DNA of 64,000 nucleotides. Origin: Hyposmocoma kahamanoa. Its lineage: Eukaryota > Arthropoda > Insecta > Lepidoptera > Cosmopterigidae. The position numbers and the translations under genes are program-made. Of the stretch, positions 1 through 12,800 are shown piece by piece. Under the pieces are notes generated by a model. The model saw only the letters and a list, made by a program, of their open reading frames with translations, had not been told where the DNA came from and ran no database searches. Location of the stretch: assembly GCF_003589595.1 (NCBI RefSeq), contig NW_020653945.1, positions 12,227,823 through 12,291,822 of the forward strand. Reading direction: 5' to 3'. Within the stretch, counting starts at the first letter, position 1. Every line of letters starts with the position of its first letter.

Positions 1-1923
1 TCACAGTACCATCTTCGATTCTCGCAATCGCCTGCCCCTCACAACACGTTTGGTCGTATACAGGTTGATTTTTTTTTTCTTTCTATAAAAGATCTTTATC
101 CTATTATTAAACTTTGTAGTTTGGAATTGCAGCCTTAAATCTGTAGGTAATTCGTTAAGTAATTTTGGTATGAGTAAATTAGCAAGCCTGGCTCCATAAA
201 AATTAGTATATCTTGGTAAAATATATTTTTCGGAAGTCATAGCACGGGTAATTAATTTATGACTGATTTTATTAAGACTAATATTACTAGAAGCGTTGTT
301 ATTATATTGTTTTAGTATTATTAACTCAAATTGTTCGAAAATCGGTAATGTGTTGTAGTGATAGAAGAGTTCGATAGGACTGTTTTTATATTTATTAAGT
401 ATGAATGTGGGTGATATAATTTTGAGTAAAATTTCGTTCAAATAGGATTGAAATGTTCTTCCGTATATACTAAGGCCATATGATACCACTGAGTCCACCA
501 TAGTTTTATATAGAAGAATGAGTGTAGAAGTAGGCAAGCGATATTTGAGTATCTTAAACTTGGCGTAAAGAGACCTTAACTTGCTGCATACCAGATCGAC
601 ATGACTTCTCCAATTAAAATACTTGTCGACTGTTAGGCCGACATATTTACATTCGGAAACCACAGGAATAGAGGGACAACTACAGTTAATTACGGGACTA
701 TGAAGACACGAATGCAAATGAGCAACTATATTTGGTACTTCTTGCGTTTTGTTGTGAGCAGAGTGAATATGCAGAAGATTGGTTTTATCTGCATTAATTA
801 TCAGGCCCATGTCATGAGACCACTTGCTTACGTTATTAAAGTCTGTTTGAAGATTTAGTTGAGCTTCTCTGAGGTCAGCATGGGCAGAAACAATAGCTGT
901 ATCGTCTGCAAATTGATACATAGTGCAGGTTTTAACCGCTGTGGCCATATCGTTTACATATATTATATATTCAATTGGACCAAGAATTGAGTCTTGAGCA
1001 GTTCCATATTTTACATCTGTTTTATCACTCTCAGTGTCTCCTATTTTTACAAATGTCTGCCTATTTCTATGGTAATCTTGAAGCAAATTTAGTAGCGGTC
1101 CTCTGATTCCACATTGTTGCAATTTATCGTGAAGTGTTTTATGTAAAAGGGTATCAAATGCTTTGCTATAGTCAATGAAACCTACTAAGACATGCTTTCT
1201 GTTGTTGAGATGCTCATTGATTTCATCGCTAAAGATGTCCAACATTTGGCTTGTACTTTTATTAGGTTGAAAACCAAATTGGTGAGGAGTTATGATATTA
1301 TTTTTACAAAGATAGTTCTGAATTTGGTCTCCAATGAATTTCTCTAGCAATTTATTTATGCAAGACAAAATAGTGATAGGTCGGTAGTTTGAAAATAGCG
1401 CATGTTGTCCCTTTTTGTATATAGGTCGTATCATGCCCACCTTTAGTTTATCTGGATAGATACCTGAAGAGACACTTACATTGATTAAAGTTTTAATGGC
1501 AGGTACTATTTCAGTTGCAATCAATTTAACATCTCTACTGCGAATTAAGTCCGCACCAGGAGCTTTGTCTGTGTTTAGCTTCACAATTAATTTATTTACT
1601 TCTTTGTCTTTTGCTGTTTTTAGTCTTAAGCTTCTGTCTACAATATTAGGATTACTATTAATATTGAGGAGTGGTATTGTACAGTCAGTTTTAATCCTAT
1701 CCACACAGCTACTAAATTCATTTGCAAAACTGTTGCCCACTTCATTAAAAGTTAATTGAGGAATATATCTTAATATGTGTTCCTCGATATAACAACGTAA
1801 TTTACCGGTCATCTCATTAATTAGCTTCCATATTTTGCGTGTATCACCATTGCAACTCACGATTCTGGCTCTTATATTACTCTGCTTAGATTTATAAATT
1901 GCCTTATTAGTTTTATTTCGCAA
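1..1923 (-). pseudogene. Jockey-like non-LTR retrotransposon reverse transcriptase, 5'-truncated
   Basis: About 640 codons are open and end in a stop at the very first bases of the window. The protein is the reverse transcriptase half of a non-LTR retrotransposon ORF2: an upstream segment with IWKLINEMTGK, the finger/palm motifs (APGADLI, FSNYRPITILS, GFIDYSKAFDTLLH), the catalytic block QFADDTAIVS, and thumb/C-terminal segments (KYVGLTVDKYFNW, YGLSIYGRT). The endonuclease half is absent; an in-frame stop lies at about 1950. GTAQDSILGP replaces the usual G-PQGS-LGP motif, a probable inactivating change. The 3' UTR and tail lie outside the window. The RT identity is certain from the motifs; the jockey/CR1-side assignment is by general resemblance. 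Confidence 0.85.
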
Positions 1924-2880
1924 TTTATTGTAATTATGCCTATTAATTCATTCCTGACCATTTATAGTATTTTTTCTTATTGTTTCCGGAAACTTATAGT
2001 GCGCTGCACGTAAGTATTATGAGCCTACGAAATTATAGTTTTCAAATTTTTCACGAATTTTTTCGGAAAAATTGAAATTATTCGGAAAATTACCCAACTG
2101 TATTGTGATTAGTATTGGGTCATGGAAAAATTTCTATTTTGAAAAACACATATTTTTCAGAAAAATAAATATTTTTCCAATATTTTTCTTTTATTTTTCC
2201 ACATTTAACCTTGACACCTTTCAGAAGTTGAAGATAATGAACGAAAACTATTGGGTCAACAACGGGTAATAGTGGTGTGGTCATTGTGAGTATAGTGTTC
2301 TGTGGGTGTGATTATTGGAGGTTATTTCGCAGTTGTGAAATATATTATCTCCTTAACTTATCTAAATTGAATAATCTACGTACGTACAAGCTTACAATGT
2401 ACCTATTTAAATTTCATTGTAAGTGTAGCTTTTCTACACCCTTAAAGGTATCACATGTATGTACAGGGTCAAGAGCACGTCAAGCTTGACACTATCCAAC
2501 TCTATGCTGCTTACGATGACGACGGACCTAAGTACATAGTGTCAATAGTTGGAAGTTTAATTTGTTTCTATCATCCATGTGAAATGCAAATAAATGAATA
2601 TGAATTTAAAATTTCATTTTTCTTTATGTGGCTTTTAGCTAGACAAATTTATTTTATAATTCACGTTAAATAAAACTTCAAACGATATTTATAAACGTAG
2701 AACATAATTTGAGACTTCGAAAATAAATATTTCCAGTTTATAAAATTCTTTCAAATATTCGAAAATTTTTCCGGAAAAATTTCCACTATTTGAAATTTTT
2801 CGAATAATTATCGAACAGTAATAATTATTGTGAAATTTATTAGCCATCTATGGTCAATTGTACGTATATATGCGATGTTT
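1924..2880. other. AT-rich intergenic DNA without a recognisable gene
   Basis: No supportable coding region. Short complementary AT-rich motifs around TTTTCGGAAAAATT occur near 2060-2090 and again near 2765-2815 and could be ends of a decayed TIR element, but no target duplication is visible. Confidence 0.4.
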
Positions 2881-2881
2881 A

Positions 2882-3514
2882 CACTGTTGCCAGAGTAGGC
2901 GGTTTTTCGCCATTTAGGCTACGACTCGGCGATGTTTAGGCTATGTTTGAAATAGGAAAAGGCGATTCTAGGCTTCTTAATAAAATGTCTGGGGAATTAC
3001 AAATTTTATTGGGGATTTTGTGGGGAATGGAATTGTAAACTAACTCAGGGGTTTACATTGACTTACAAATAAATGGACGACGGGTCTAATACAAAACCAC
3101 GAAAAAAATGTCCTAAGTCAACCTATTTAAACGTAGTGACATGCAAAGGAATATGAAAAAGCTAAAACATTGAATTTAAATTGTAATGTCATCGCAGTAC
3201 TGTCTAATTTTGCTTGCTTCGCTGTCAGTCGAACAAACGAAGACTAAAGTGTGAATGACGCTCTGTATACGATTTTAACGCCCTGTAAGTTCGGACACTT
3301 TTTAGCGCGGACGCGACGTCCATATAATTATAAGTCAATGGGGGTTTAAGTATTTCTACGTGTGGGGTAATTGGGGAAATAAGAAAGTTCATATTCTCCA
3401 ATGTCTGGCAGCAGTCTGTTTTTCTTGATTTTTAAGAATTTTGTGGCTTGGGCGAATAACGGCTACTTAACACACATAAATTGGCGAATTAACTTCGCAA
3501 AAGTCTGGCAATAC
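2882..3514. mobile_element. hAT-like MITE, family copy 1 (decayed)
   Basis: Sequence from CACTGTTGCCAGAG to TCTGGCAATACTA is collinear with a second copy at 42251-42644; shared blocks include CTTAATAAAATGTCTGGGGA, AAATAAGAAAGTTCATATTC and GCGAATTAACTTCGCAAAAG. The ends are imperfect inverted repeats (GTTGCCAGA / TCTGGCAA). This copy is interrupted by another small element (3056-3340). No clear target duplication remains, unlike copy 2. Confidence 0.7.
3056..3340. mobile_element. MITE with 8-bp target duplication nested in a hAT-like MITE
   Basis: 285 bp with inverted ends CATTGACTTAC... and ...TAAGTCAATG, flanked by the direct repeat GGGGTTTA (3048-3055 and 3341-3348). Removing it restores collinearity with the uninterrupted family copy at 42251-42644. 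The 8-bp duplication suggests mobilisation by a hAT-type transposase (inference). Confidence 0.8.
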
Positions 3515-3871
3515 TAGTCGCATCTGTCACTGTCAATCAATTCTGTATGCAGTCGACGTGAGAAGCGATGCAATGGGAATTTTAAAAATTATATAATATA
3601 TTGAAACGTTTATTTCACTTCAAGGTATTTATTAAATCGTGCTATATCTCAAGACGCTAAGTTATAGAATTATAAGTGTCTTAACTAGCTACTATGGTTT
3701 TAGCTTTTTGTTTCATATTTGCTACTTACATCTTTCCTAACAATTTGACGACCTTTTGTTTCATTTTTTCCTTATCTAGCGAAATGTGCAATCATAAAAT
3801 CAATCTTTTTAAAATTGAAATTTAGTACAACTGTGCAGTCAGGAACATTTAAAGTTTTTTTTCTATTGCAG

Positions 3872-3888
3872 ACTTCCACTGTTTGAAG
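3872..3888 (+). other. 5' UTR part of the HIGD1-like first coding exon
   Basis: A pyrimidine-rich tract ending TTCTATTGCAG immediately precedes this segment, which reads into the ATG at 3889. This implies an upstream noncoding exon and promoter that could not be located, probably between 3515 and 3860. Confidence 0.5.
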
Positions 3889-6800
3889 ATGGCAGACCCA
3901 CGTCCAATATTCGAATATAATGAAGAATCTCAAGCAGACAAGTTTGCCAGGAAATCCAAAGATTCGCCGTTCATGATAGTAGGTAAGCAACATTTATAGT
4001 GAGACATATTTGTAAAATGAAACACTAGGATTGACCCATAGCACATTAGTATTTTAGGAGAATACACTTTGGCCACATTTGCGCGGAAACAGAGCTGAGA
4101 TAATCTATGCTGATGGCTTAGAATTGTTAAGATAAATCTGCTCTTTGCTTGCAAAAATACTTAATTTTAGAAATATACCAGTTCAATTATTTTCTTTAAT
4201 TTCGCCCCTTAGTAAAAAGTTATTAGAGTATGTAATTATATTAAAAAATAATAACAATAATAAAATAAAAAAAATAACAAAAATACTTATTTTTAAAGTT
4301 GTTATTTTAAAGTATGATTCTAGACCCCTGACCAAGGCTCGTAGCCAATGACAAAGTTGTTGCTTTTTGTTGCATTGTTGAAGCCTGTACATATTTATAA
4401 TAGCGGCCCAATATCATCAACATTAATAGAATTTTTCTTCCATATGCAATGTTAGTGAAAGAGTAGTATAAAAAAAATTTTATGTATATTTATGGTGTCA
4501 CAGTACATTTATAAAAATGTTATTTATTTTAGGGATTTATAAGATATTAAAATTTTTTTTTATTCTACCAATTTGGTACTTGGTGCAACGGGCTGGTATC
4601 CGCAACTTGACGACAAAGCACCTATTTTGCGTGTGGTGGGTGCAGGGTCCTACTTGTGCCACCCAAGCTCCTCCAGGAATCTCAGCAGCCTCCTTGGTTT
4701 GCTGAAGACTTCGGGGAGCGACCTTGGCACTCCAAGGTACTTTGCCCTTTAGTTGGCCACGCCGGAGCACTGAAGTAGGATGTGCGCAGCCGTTTCCTCC
4801 CCTCCATGCACGCTCTGCATAGAGGGCTGTCTGTGATACCTAAATTGAAAAGGTGTTTATTGTATGGACCATGACCCGTTAGGGCAGCAGTTAGAGTGCG
4901 AAGCTCTTGCCTTTTAAGTTTAATTAGCATTCGAGATAAACTGGCATTGAGCGTTGGGAGTGCTTCCCTCGCCTGTCTACAAACCGTAAGGGTGGTCCAT
5001 GTATTATTATGTGAAGATTTTGTACCTTTGTGTATAGTTGTTCTGGACCATTGGCAGGGGAGGGACACTATCGGTTCTGGTCCTACAGCATCCGTTTCCG
5101 ACCCTTTCCTGGCTAGTTCATCTGCTGCATCATTGCCACTTGAGCCGCTGTGTCCTTTAATCCACTGAAGAGTTACGTGGTTTTGTATACATACCTCCAT
5201 GAGTCCCAGGTTCGATTCCCGGGCCGGGAGAAATATTTGTATGACATACATTTATTTCACATTATCTTCAAGCAACATTTAATACCTCCACTTACATATT
5301 TATTCAACCAGTGCTTTTTAAAAGGAATATTTCCCCATATTTTAAAAAAGGCCCTTATCAGACCGGTCCATAAAAATGGAGATAAGAGTTGCTTTAATAA
5401 CTATCGCCCCATTGCCATACTACCGTCTATTTCTAAAATCCTAGAAAGACTTATCTATAACAGGCTAATAAAGTACTTCGAAAAGAACAGACTACTGGCA
5501 CCTACACAATACGGCTTCAGAACTAACAAATCGACTGATGATGCAGTGCATGAGCTAACAGACTACATTGTAAGAAACACAGACTCAAAAAAAAAGTGCT
5601 TAGCTATATTCCTAGACCTCGCAAAGGCTTTTGATACAGTCTCAATTCCAATTCTCCTTGAAAAATTATACAGCTTAGGAATAAGAGGACATGCACATAA
5701 TCTTCTAAGAAGTTATTTAACTGACAGGACTCAACGCGTTAAAATAGGTGACATTGTAAGTGAGGAACTAACCGTCGAATATGGCATCCCGCAAGGCAGC
5801 ATCGTAGGACCATTGCTTTTCCTCATTTTTATTAATGATTTATGCCTCATCCCCCTACCAAACAATAGTAAAATAGTATCTTATGCTTACGACACTGCTT
5901 TATTGTTTAGTGCTGAAAATTGGACTGACACTTTCACATTAGCCCAAGCGGGCTTTGACATTGTCAATAATTGGCTTAAAAAAAACTTACTGACCCTAAA
6001 TACCGAAGAAACTAAATACATGACGTTTTCCTATAACTCACTCACCCAACCGACTTTAAATTCATGTACAATATTAGCTCATAACTGTTTTGGCTCGCTA
6101 TCGGAAAGTACTTGTAAATGCCCTCAACTAAGCAGAACAAACACCATTAAATATTTAGGTATAACAATTGATAAGTATTTAAATTTCAAGGCCCATATCG
6201 AAAGTCTTACAGCTAGAGCACGAAAATTAATATATATTTTCAAAAAAAGACATGTCGCTAATGAAAAGCTACTGAAAACTGTATATTTATCACTTTGTCA
6301 ATCACTGTTTGTATACTGCATAACGACTTGGGGAGGCTCCCATAAAAATACTTTACTAAATTTAGAAAGAGCATAAAGAGCCATTCTGAAAGTTAGCACT
6401 TTCCGACCTTTTCGCTTTCCCACAGCAGAACTCCTTGCTAAATGTGATGTACTTTCAATACGCCAGCTATTCATACTACCATGGACCAATAACTCAAGAG
6501 GACTGCTAATCGTCATACAAGACAGCGTAGCCGGGTATTTAGTACCTATTGGTACACTAGATGTCGCGACGATTACCAAATAGCTATTTTGTAACGTTAT
6601 TTTACATTGACACATTGATTCTATCAAATCTGCTTCTAGTGATAACAAACACGTCAACTAGATGGCGCTATATTTTACCTCAAAATGGATATGCACCTGG
6701 AGTCGTATATAAATACATTGTAAAAAAAAACAATCGCAACTCACAACGTTTCCATCCTCTAAATAATAACTAGAACACTACTTTGTCTATTCTAATGCCA

Positions 6801-9800
6801 TTTAGACATATTGATAGTTTAGCTTAAAATTATTCATATTTCAATGTTACTGGGTGTAAGAAGCGAGAAAAAACAATGGCTACGGTGATTTTAGGCTGAG
6901 AACACCGAACGTGCGAAATAATATTTTTTAATTTTATTTGTAATTCCAAGAAGTATGATATCGCAGATATTGCATTTGTCCCAAAGGGTCATATCGGAAC
7001 GCCACACAGTGGGCCCAAATTGATAATTCTTGGACATAGGAATAACTTGTAGAGTATCGAGCAAATTTTTTTTATGTGACATATAATAACATTCCTAACA
7101 ACTTTTATTCTTGTATGATTTCTTGAAAAGTTGATAGATTCAGAGAAAAAAAAATTTTTGTATGGACAAATATACATTTTATTTTTTATCTCAAAATATA
7201 CGAAAATCTAATGTGCGTGGGTTACTTACAGTATAGTTCCCATCATTTTCTATGTAGAAAAAAATAATCCGTCTGCATGTNNNNNNNNNNAAAGGTGCGG
7301 CAAAATTGCTAACTCTTTTATGTACTTTTTTAACAAAATACATGAGCTTCGTGTAATCTGTGTGTAATATGTCATCCATTACAAACAGTGCATAAAGTCC
7401 AACAACCCAGTATAAATTAATCTGAAGGTAATTAAAAATAACGGAAATAAAAAGTATAAATTTTAGGCTAAATAATTATTTAATCATGATACAATTTTAG
7501 GAATACAGAGCTGATTTTTTTCACATGATACATAATAATATTCCTGATAACTTTTATTGTTATGTAATTTCTTGGAAAGCTGATTGTTTCTGAAAAAAAA
7601 TTTTAGTTTTTTTTTTTGTTTGGAGAAATAAACATTTTATTTTTTATCTCGAATTGTAGAAAAATGTAATGTGTGCTTTATTTACAGTATAAGTCCAATC
7701 ATTCTCTATCAAGAAAAAACAATCCATCAGCAGGTACTTGCGGCTTTACGAGTAAAAAGATGTCAAAATGTTAGATTTGTTATTTATTAAAAAATAAAAC
7801 ACAATATACTAGTTTCTACTTAACTTTCGTGTTATTGTTATAACGCTCTGTGTAATTTAGCACTAAAATTAAATTTTCTTTAGTCGAAGCTCATGTATTT
7901 TGTTAAAAAAGTACATAAAAGAGTTAGCAATTTTGCCGCACCTCTACTTTCAAAGACGCAAGTACATGCAGACGGATTATTTTTTTCTACATAGAAAATG
8001 ATTGGAACTATACTGTAAGTAACCCACGCACACTACATTTTCGTATATTTTGAGATAAAGAACAAAATGTATATTTCTCCACAAAAAAAATTATATTTTT
8101 TTTCTCTGAAATTATCAACTTTTCAAGAAATCATACAAGAATAAAAGTTGTTAGGAGTGTTATTGTCTATCACATATAAAAATTAGCTCGATACTCCACA
8201 AGTTATTCCTATGTCCAAGAATTATCAATTTGGGCCCACTGTGCGCCACCGCAAACGGATGACAATTTAGACTTCCTTTAGGTTATACTATATTGCTCAG
8301 ATTTTTATAGATACTTCCAAGTATTCTTTTATTTTGTTTAGGATTTGCGCCATCTAACTATATTCGCAAGCGTTACGTTATTAATTAGTTAACAACGAAC
8401 AATGCCATCTATTGATACGCATAAATATCGAAGTTCAGAGAATAATTTTAGTTTATTACTAAATATTTGAAAAACATTACAAGAAAAATAGAATATCTAC
8501 TATATTTCCTATAAAAGAGGAGTTAATCGATATCCATGGCTATTTACGTAAATATAAACTAATTCCAGGCTATCGATCAGCGCCATCTAGAAATAAGACG
8601 GAATTTTGACCTTTTTCAGAGCTACGATTTTTAATATGGAGATTAGCAGTCCTCTTGGGTTATTGGTCCATGATACTACTAACCGTAATAAAAAAGCATT
8701 CACTAACACCATATATCCCATCACTCCAAACCAGCAAAAGACGAGCAGACATTGTTTGTTCAACTGAACGGTTTCGAACAGAACACTCCCACAGATTCTT
8801 TTGCTTTCTTGGTAGCTATTTGTATAATAAAATAAATCGTTCTCTATCTATATATCCTATGAATAAGTTTCAATGTAAAAAAACCGTACAAGAATGGTTA
8901 AAAAGAATTAACTACAATGACACTGAAAATTTTATATCAGTTTTTAAGTAATATAAATATAATTAAGACGCCAGCTATTATAATTAAGATTTATGTATTA
9001 TTGTAATTTATTGTTATTGAACAAAATATGTTGACTAACCGTTATGCTATAATCACCAATTTAGATACCTAAGACACAAGTAAACAATTTTACTTAGTTT
9101 AGGTATCACCTAGATTAATTTGCACTACTAACCTTAATTAAAGTAATGTAAACATAAAATAATTTCATTGTTTGCGACAATTTGGCGCATATATGTAAAT
9201 AATGGGTTATTTAATAAGATTCATGTATGTATTTAGGTTAATATTTTATACAGAAATAAATTTATCTTTATCTTTATCTTTATTTCTCTCGTGAGTTTGG
9301 GTGTAATTTGTGGTTGTCTATGTGTGTGTCCATGGCACCCGCGACACAGGGTTTCCCTAGTGCGGGGCTATGTTGAGTGTGTGCGTTATTATTATTATTA
9401 TTATTATTCAGTGCTTGAAGTACTGACATACTGTCGGAGGGTATTGAAATGGAGTAGTTCTTTACTCTTCTTACTATGATTGCTTCTGCCGCCAACTTGA
9501 TGCCCATGCATTCAGCCTGGAATACTGTGTTGTGGTCACCAAGCGGTGCTGATATCCTGATATTAAGGTCTTCTGAGAATACCCCAGTACCTGTTCCTTA
9601 GTTTGTTTTAGATCCATCAGTGAAGACTCGGTTCTCTCTGGGGTTCAGTCCTTCGTTGGGATCTTCAAATAATTGTATCTTGTATTTTTTGTCAAAGATG
9701 TATTGTTTTGGGATCCTATCCACAACCGCCTCCAGTAGCGGTTCCTCATTGACAGTCTTGTAAAGGATTTCTGTATGTGGGGTCCTCATGTGCCGGCTGT

Positions 9801-12800
9801 GTTTAGACGCACTGCTGTTGACGCCGCTTCCTGTCTGATGAACAGTGGGAGGGGTCGAAGGTCCAGCATCGCTTCGAGGGCCGCGGTTGGAGTTGTCCTC
9901 ATGCAGCCGGTCGTCGCCATGCAAGCGAGTCTTTGCGAGAATTTGTCCAGCTTGTCGGTTGCGGTCGTCAGCTTGGTTCGTGGCCACCATACTATCGCGC
10001 CGTAACTGATCATGGGTCTTATCACCGCAGTGTAGAGCCATAGTATTATCTTGGGTGAAAGTCCCCATTGTTTACCCACCATTCTATGGCACTGCCAGAA
10101 GGTGATAGTAACGTTTTTAATTTTGTTGTCCAGATGTTTGTTCCAGTACAACTTGTTGTCCAGTATTACTCCCAAGTACTTGACTTCGGTTGATATCTGT
10201 AGTTCTGTGCTGAAGAGTTTGGGTAATCGGTAGTTACCTAGTAGTCGTTTGTTTGTAAACATTACTAGTTCCGTCTTTGTTGGGTTTACCGATAGTTCAT
10301 ATGATCTGCGCCATCTTTCCACAATTCGGAGAGCAGCTTGTGTAATGTCGCAGAGTGTGTTGGCATAGTTTCCTGTTACTAGTATAGCTATGTCATCAGC
10401 ATATCCTACTGTATAGAAATGTTCTTTGTTGAGTTTAATGATAAGGTCATTTACGACCATGTTCCACAGCAGAGGCGACAGTACTCCTCGTTGAGGGCAC
10501 CTCTTCGCTACTATGGCCCATGGGGTCTCATTTGCTGTTGTTTTTATTGTTCTTTGTTTCAGCATGTTGCTAATCCAGCTAATTAGCACTTCATCTACTT
10601 TGTGTCTTCTCATTGCTGATTGTATGCTGGAGAAGTTGGTTTTATCGAAGGCTCCTTCAATATCTATAAAGGTGCCTAGGCAGATTGCTTTGTCTTTAAG
10701 GGCCACTTCTATCTTGCCCACAACGGCATTTAGGGCTGATTCAGTGGATTTGCCTTGGCTGTATGCATGTTGGGCTGATGTGAGGCTGATTGGTCTGAAG
10801 GACTTCGCGTCAGTGTAGTCGGGCTTTCCTGGTTTCAGTATAAATATGACTTTTACCTCTCGCCAGCTGTGGGGCACATAGCTGAATGCTAGACAGGCCC
10901 GAAAGATGTTGACCAGGTGCTGGACCAGTGTGTCCCCGCCCCATTGTAGGAGTGCAGAGAATACTTCATCTTGGCCCGGAGCTTTGTATGGTTCAAAGGT
11001 GTTTACTGCCCATTTTGTCTTTTCGTATGTCACTACTTGTTCTGCGTATCGCCAGTTATGGATCGATGTGGTGTAGTTCATTTCTACGCACCTGTCGCCT
11101 TGGACGAACCTACATCCTGAGAAATGTACTTCCAGTAGGGTTCTTTCCGTTTCCACAGGGGAAGTTGTGTATGTGTTATCTATTTTGCGTATTGAACCTA
11201 GCTCAGTTGAATTCGAGTTGCCTAAAACTTTCCTTATTCTGTTTGCTTGTGCACAAGACGTGATGTTCCCGCAGTAGCCTCGCCATGACGCGGTGCTCCT
11301 GAACCGTATGCGCTTTTTTAATTTGGATTTGGCCGTCTTGTAGTTTTCCCAGTCCTCATCCGCGCATGTGTTCATTGCTCTATTGAAGTGTCTCCTTACC
11401 CTTCTTCGTAGCCTCTCAAGCTCAGGCCCCCACCAGTGTTGGCCTTGTCGCGGAGCTGCGTCACTCAGTTTGCATGCGGAGTTATAGCTATTCAATAATA
11501 ATAATAATAATAATAATAACGCTCACACTCAACCGCACTAGGGAAACCCTGTGTCGCGGGTGCCATGGACACACACATAGACAACCACAAATTACACCCA
11601 AACTCACGAGAGAAATAAATGTAGGCCATACAAATATTTCTCCCGGCCCGGGAATCGAACCTGGGACCTCTGCGTGGCAGTCTGGCATGGTAACCGTTCG
11701 GCCACAGAGGCAGTTAATATGTTTGATGTTAGTTCTTTAACCTGTGTTTCTATCTGTGCTGTGTCCAACAGTCTTACCGATGCTCCCGGTTCTCCCAGGT
11801 TCTGGTGTAGTTTGTCCGTGTACAGTTTACGATCGGTTTTCCTGGGATTTCGTTTCGGTTGTTGTTCTTTAATGGTTGTTTCTAAGCTGAATCTTATCCA
11901 TCTGTGGTCCGAGAAAGATGCTTCTTCGGACACGTGCCAGTTGTGGATAAGGTCCACTGCTCCTTCTGATGTTAGGGTTAGGTCTATAATAGTTTTACAT
12001 CTTTTATTTATAAAAGTTGGTACTATACCTTTATTAATGATTTGAGGGTAGTTGTGAATAAGTATTCTGTTAGGTTCTTACCTCTATCATTTGCGAGTTC
12101 CATGCCCCACAACGGATGGTGGGCATTGGAGTCAGTAGTCACGATGATATTCTGGCCGTTCTGCTCGCAGTAGTTGATTAGCTGTACCATTTCCTGCGGT
12201 GGTGGCACATCAGTCTCCGCCATATAGACAGAGGCGAGCACCACTTCAGGCAGACCCGTGGCGGCGTCAGCTAAAAGCTTTACGGCACACAGGTCTCTGT
12301 AACAGAATTCAGTTAGTGGCTGTACATGTAAGTTCTTGGAGTAATATATGCAAGTTCTAGGTTTATCTGAGATGGTAGTCGATAGTAGCTTACCTCTCTG
12401 ATGTGAGAGTCCATTTATTTGTGGAGGTTGCTCTGGACGATGTGAAGTTTACTGAGCGAGGGGGAAACCGCCATCAGAAGATAGCAGCTCCTCGTCCACG
12501 TCCTCGCTCAGTCGGATGTCTCCCATCCCCAACACGCACTCGTCGTCACTGCTGGTCGCCACCGGTTTGACAGCGGCGTCCGCAGAGACGTGGGTCAAGG
12601 AGGGCCCTTCACCTTCTCCGGGGTTATCGGAGGAGGTGGAGGGCTCCGGGGAGACGTCCATCCACGTCGCTGTTGTGCCCGTCTTCTCGGGTGGCACATC
12701 GGTGTACAGGCCCCTCTTTGATCTAACCTGAGGTAGACCGTGCCCAACTGGAAGGTTAGGCGCCGGCCATGCCCCAGGACAGCGGGGACGAGTTCTTCTG

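Larger units (their letters stand above)
6480..8672. mobile_element. Non-autonomous TIR DNA transposon with 7-bp target duplication
   Basis: Inverted ends of about 31 bp with one mismatch, beginning CATGGACCAATAAC and ending GTTATTGGTCCATG, are flanked by ATACTAC on both sides (6473-6479 and 8673-8679). Excising it restores the jockey-like RT frame. It contains no transposase; about 950 bp is its own sequence and the rest is a nested Transib-like element. Superfamily not determined (7 bp is atypical; it may be a mutated 8-bp hAT or P type duplication). Confidence 0.85.
5259..9278 (+). mobile_element. Jockey-like non-LTR retrotransposon inserted in SINE copy 1
   Basis: Starts abruptly inside the RT domain (5'-truncated), ends in a (TTTATC)n-like tail (9261-9280), and is flanked by the 8-bp direct repeat TTTATTTC. 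A 2.2-kb DNA transposon (6480-8672) is inserted in its RT C-terminal region. Truncation, simple-repeat tail and short target duplication are classic products of target-primed reverse transcription. Confidence 0.85.
5203..9415 (+). mobile_element. SINE copy 1 (tRNA-derived), inserted in RNase H and itself split
   Basis: The left part, 5203-5258, holds the tRNA-type box B GGTTCGATTCC and GGGAGAAATATTTGTATG. The right part, 9279-about 9415, continues with TCTCGTGAGTTTGGGTGT, CATGGCACCCGCGACACAGG and a (TTA)n tail. The two parts match the uninterrupted copy at 11494-11713. The direct repeat TTTATTTC (5251-5258 and 9279-9286) is the target duplication of the jockey-like element inserted between them. 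The box A half is missing, so the copy is 5'-truncated. Confidence 0.85.

Noticed and set aside
5203..5236. Possible tRNA gene from the box B motif
   Set aside because: It continues into the same non-tRNA tail as two other copies and lacks box A and a cloverleaf; it is a SINE head.
11640..11713. Minus-strand tRNA gene
   Set aside because: Box A and box B are present, but the body and (TTA)n tail repeat elsewhere and no clear anticodon stem forms; called SINE.
12516..12731. Plus-strand frame over ORF1 of the I/LOA-like element
   Set aside because: Antisense shadow of the retrotransposon ORF1.
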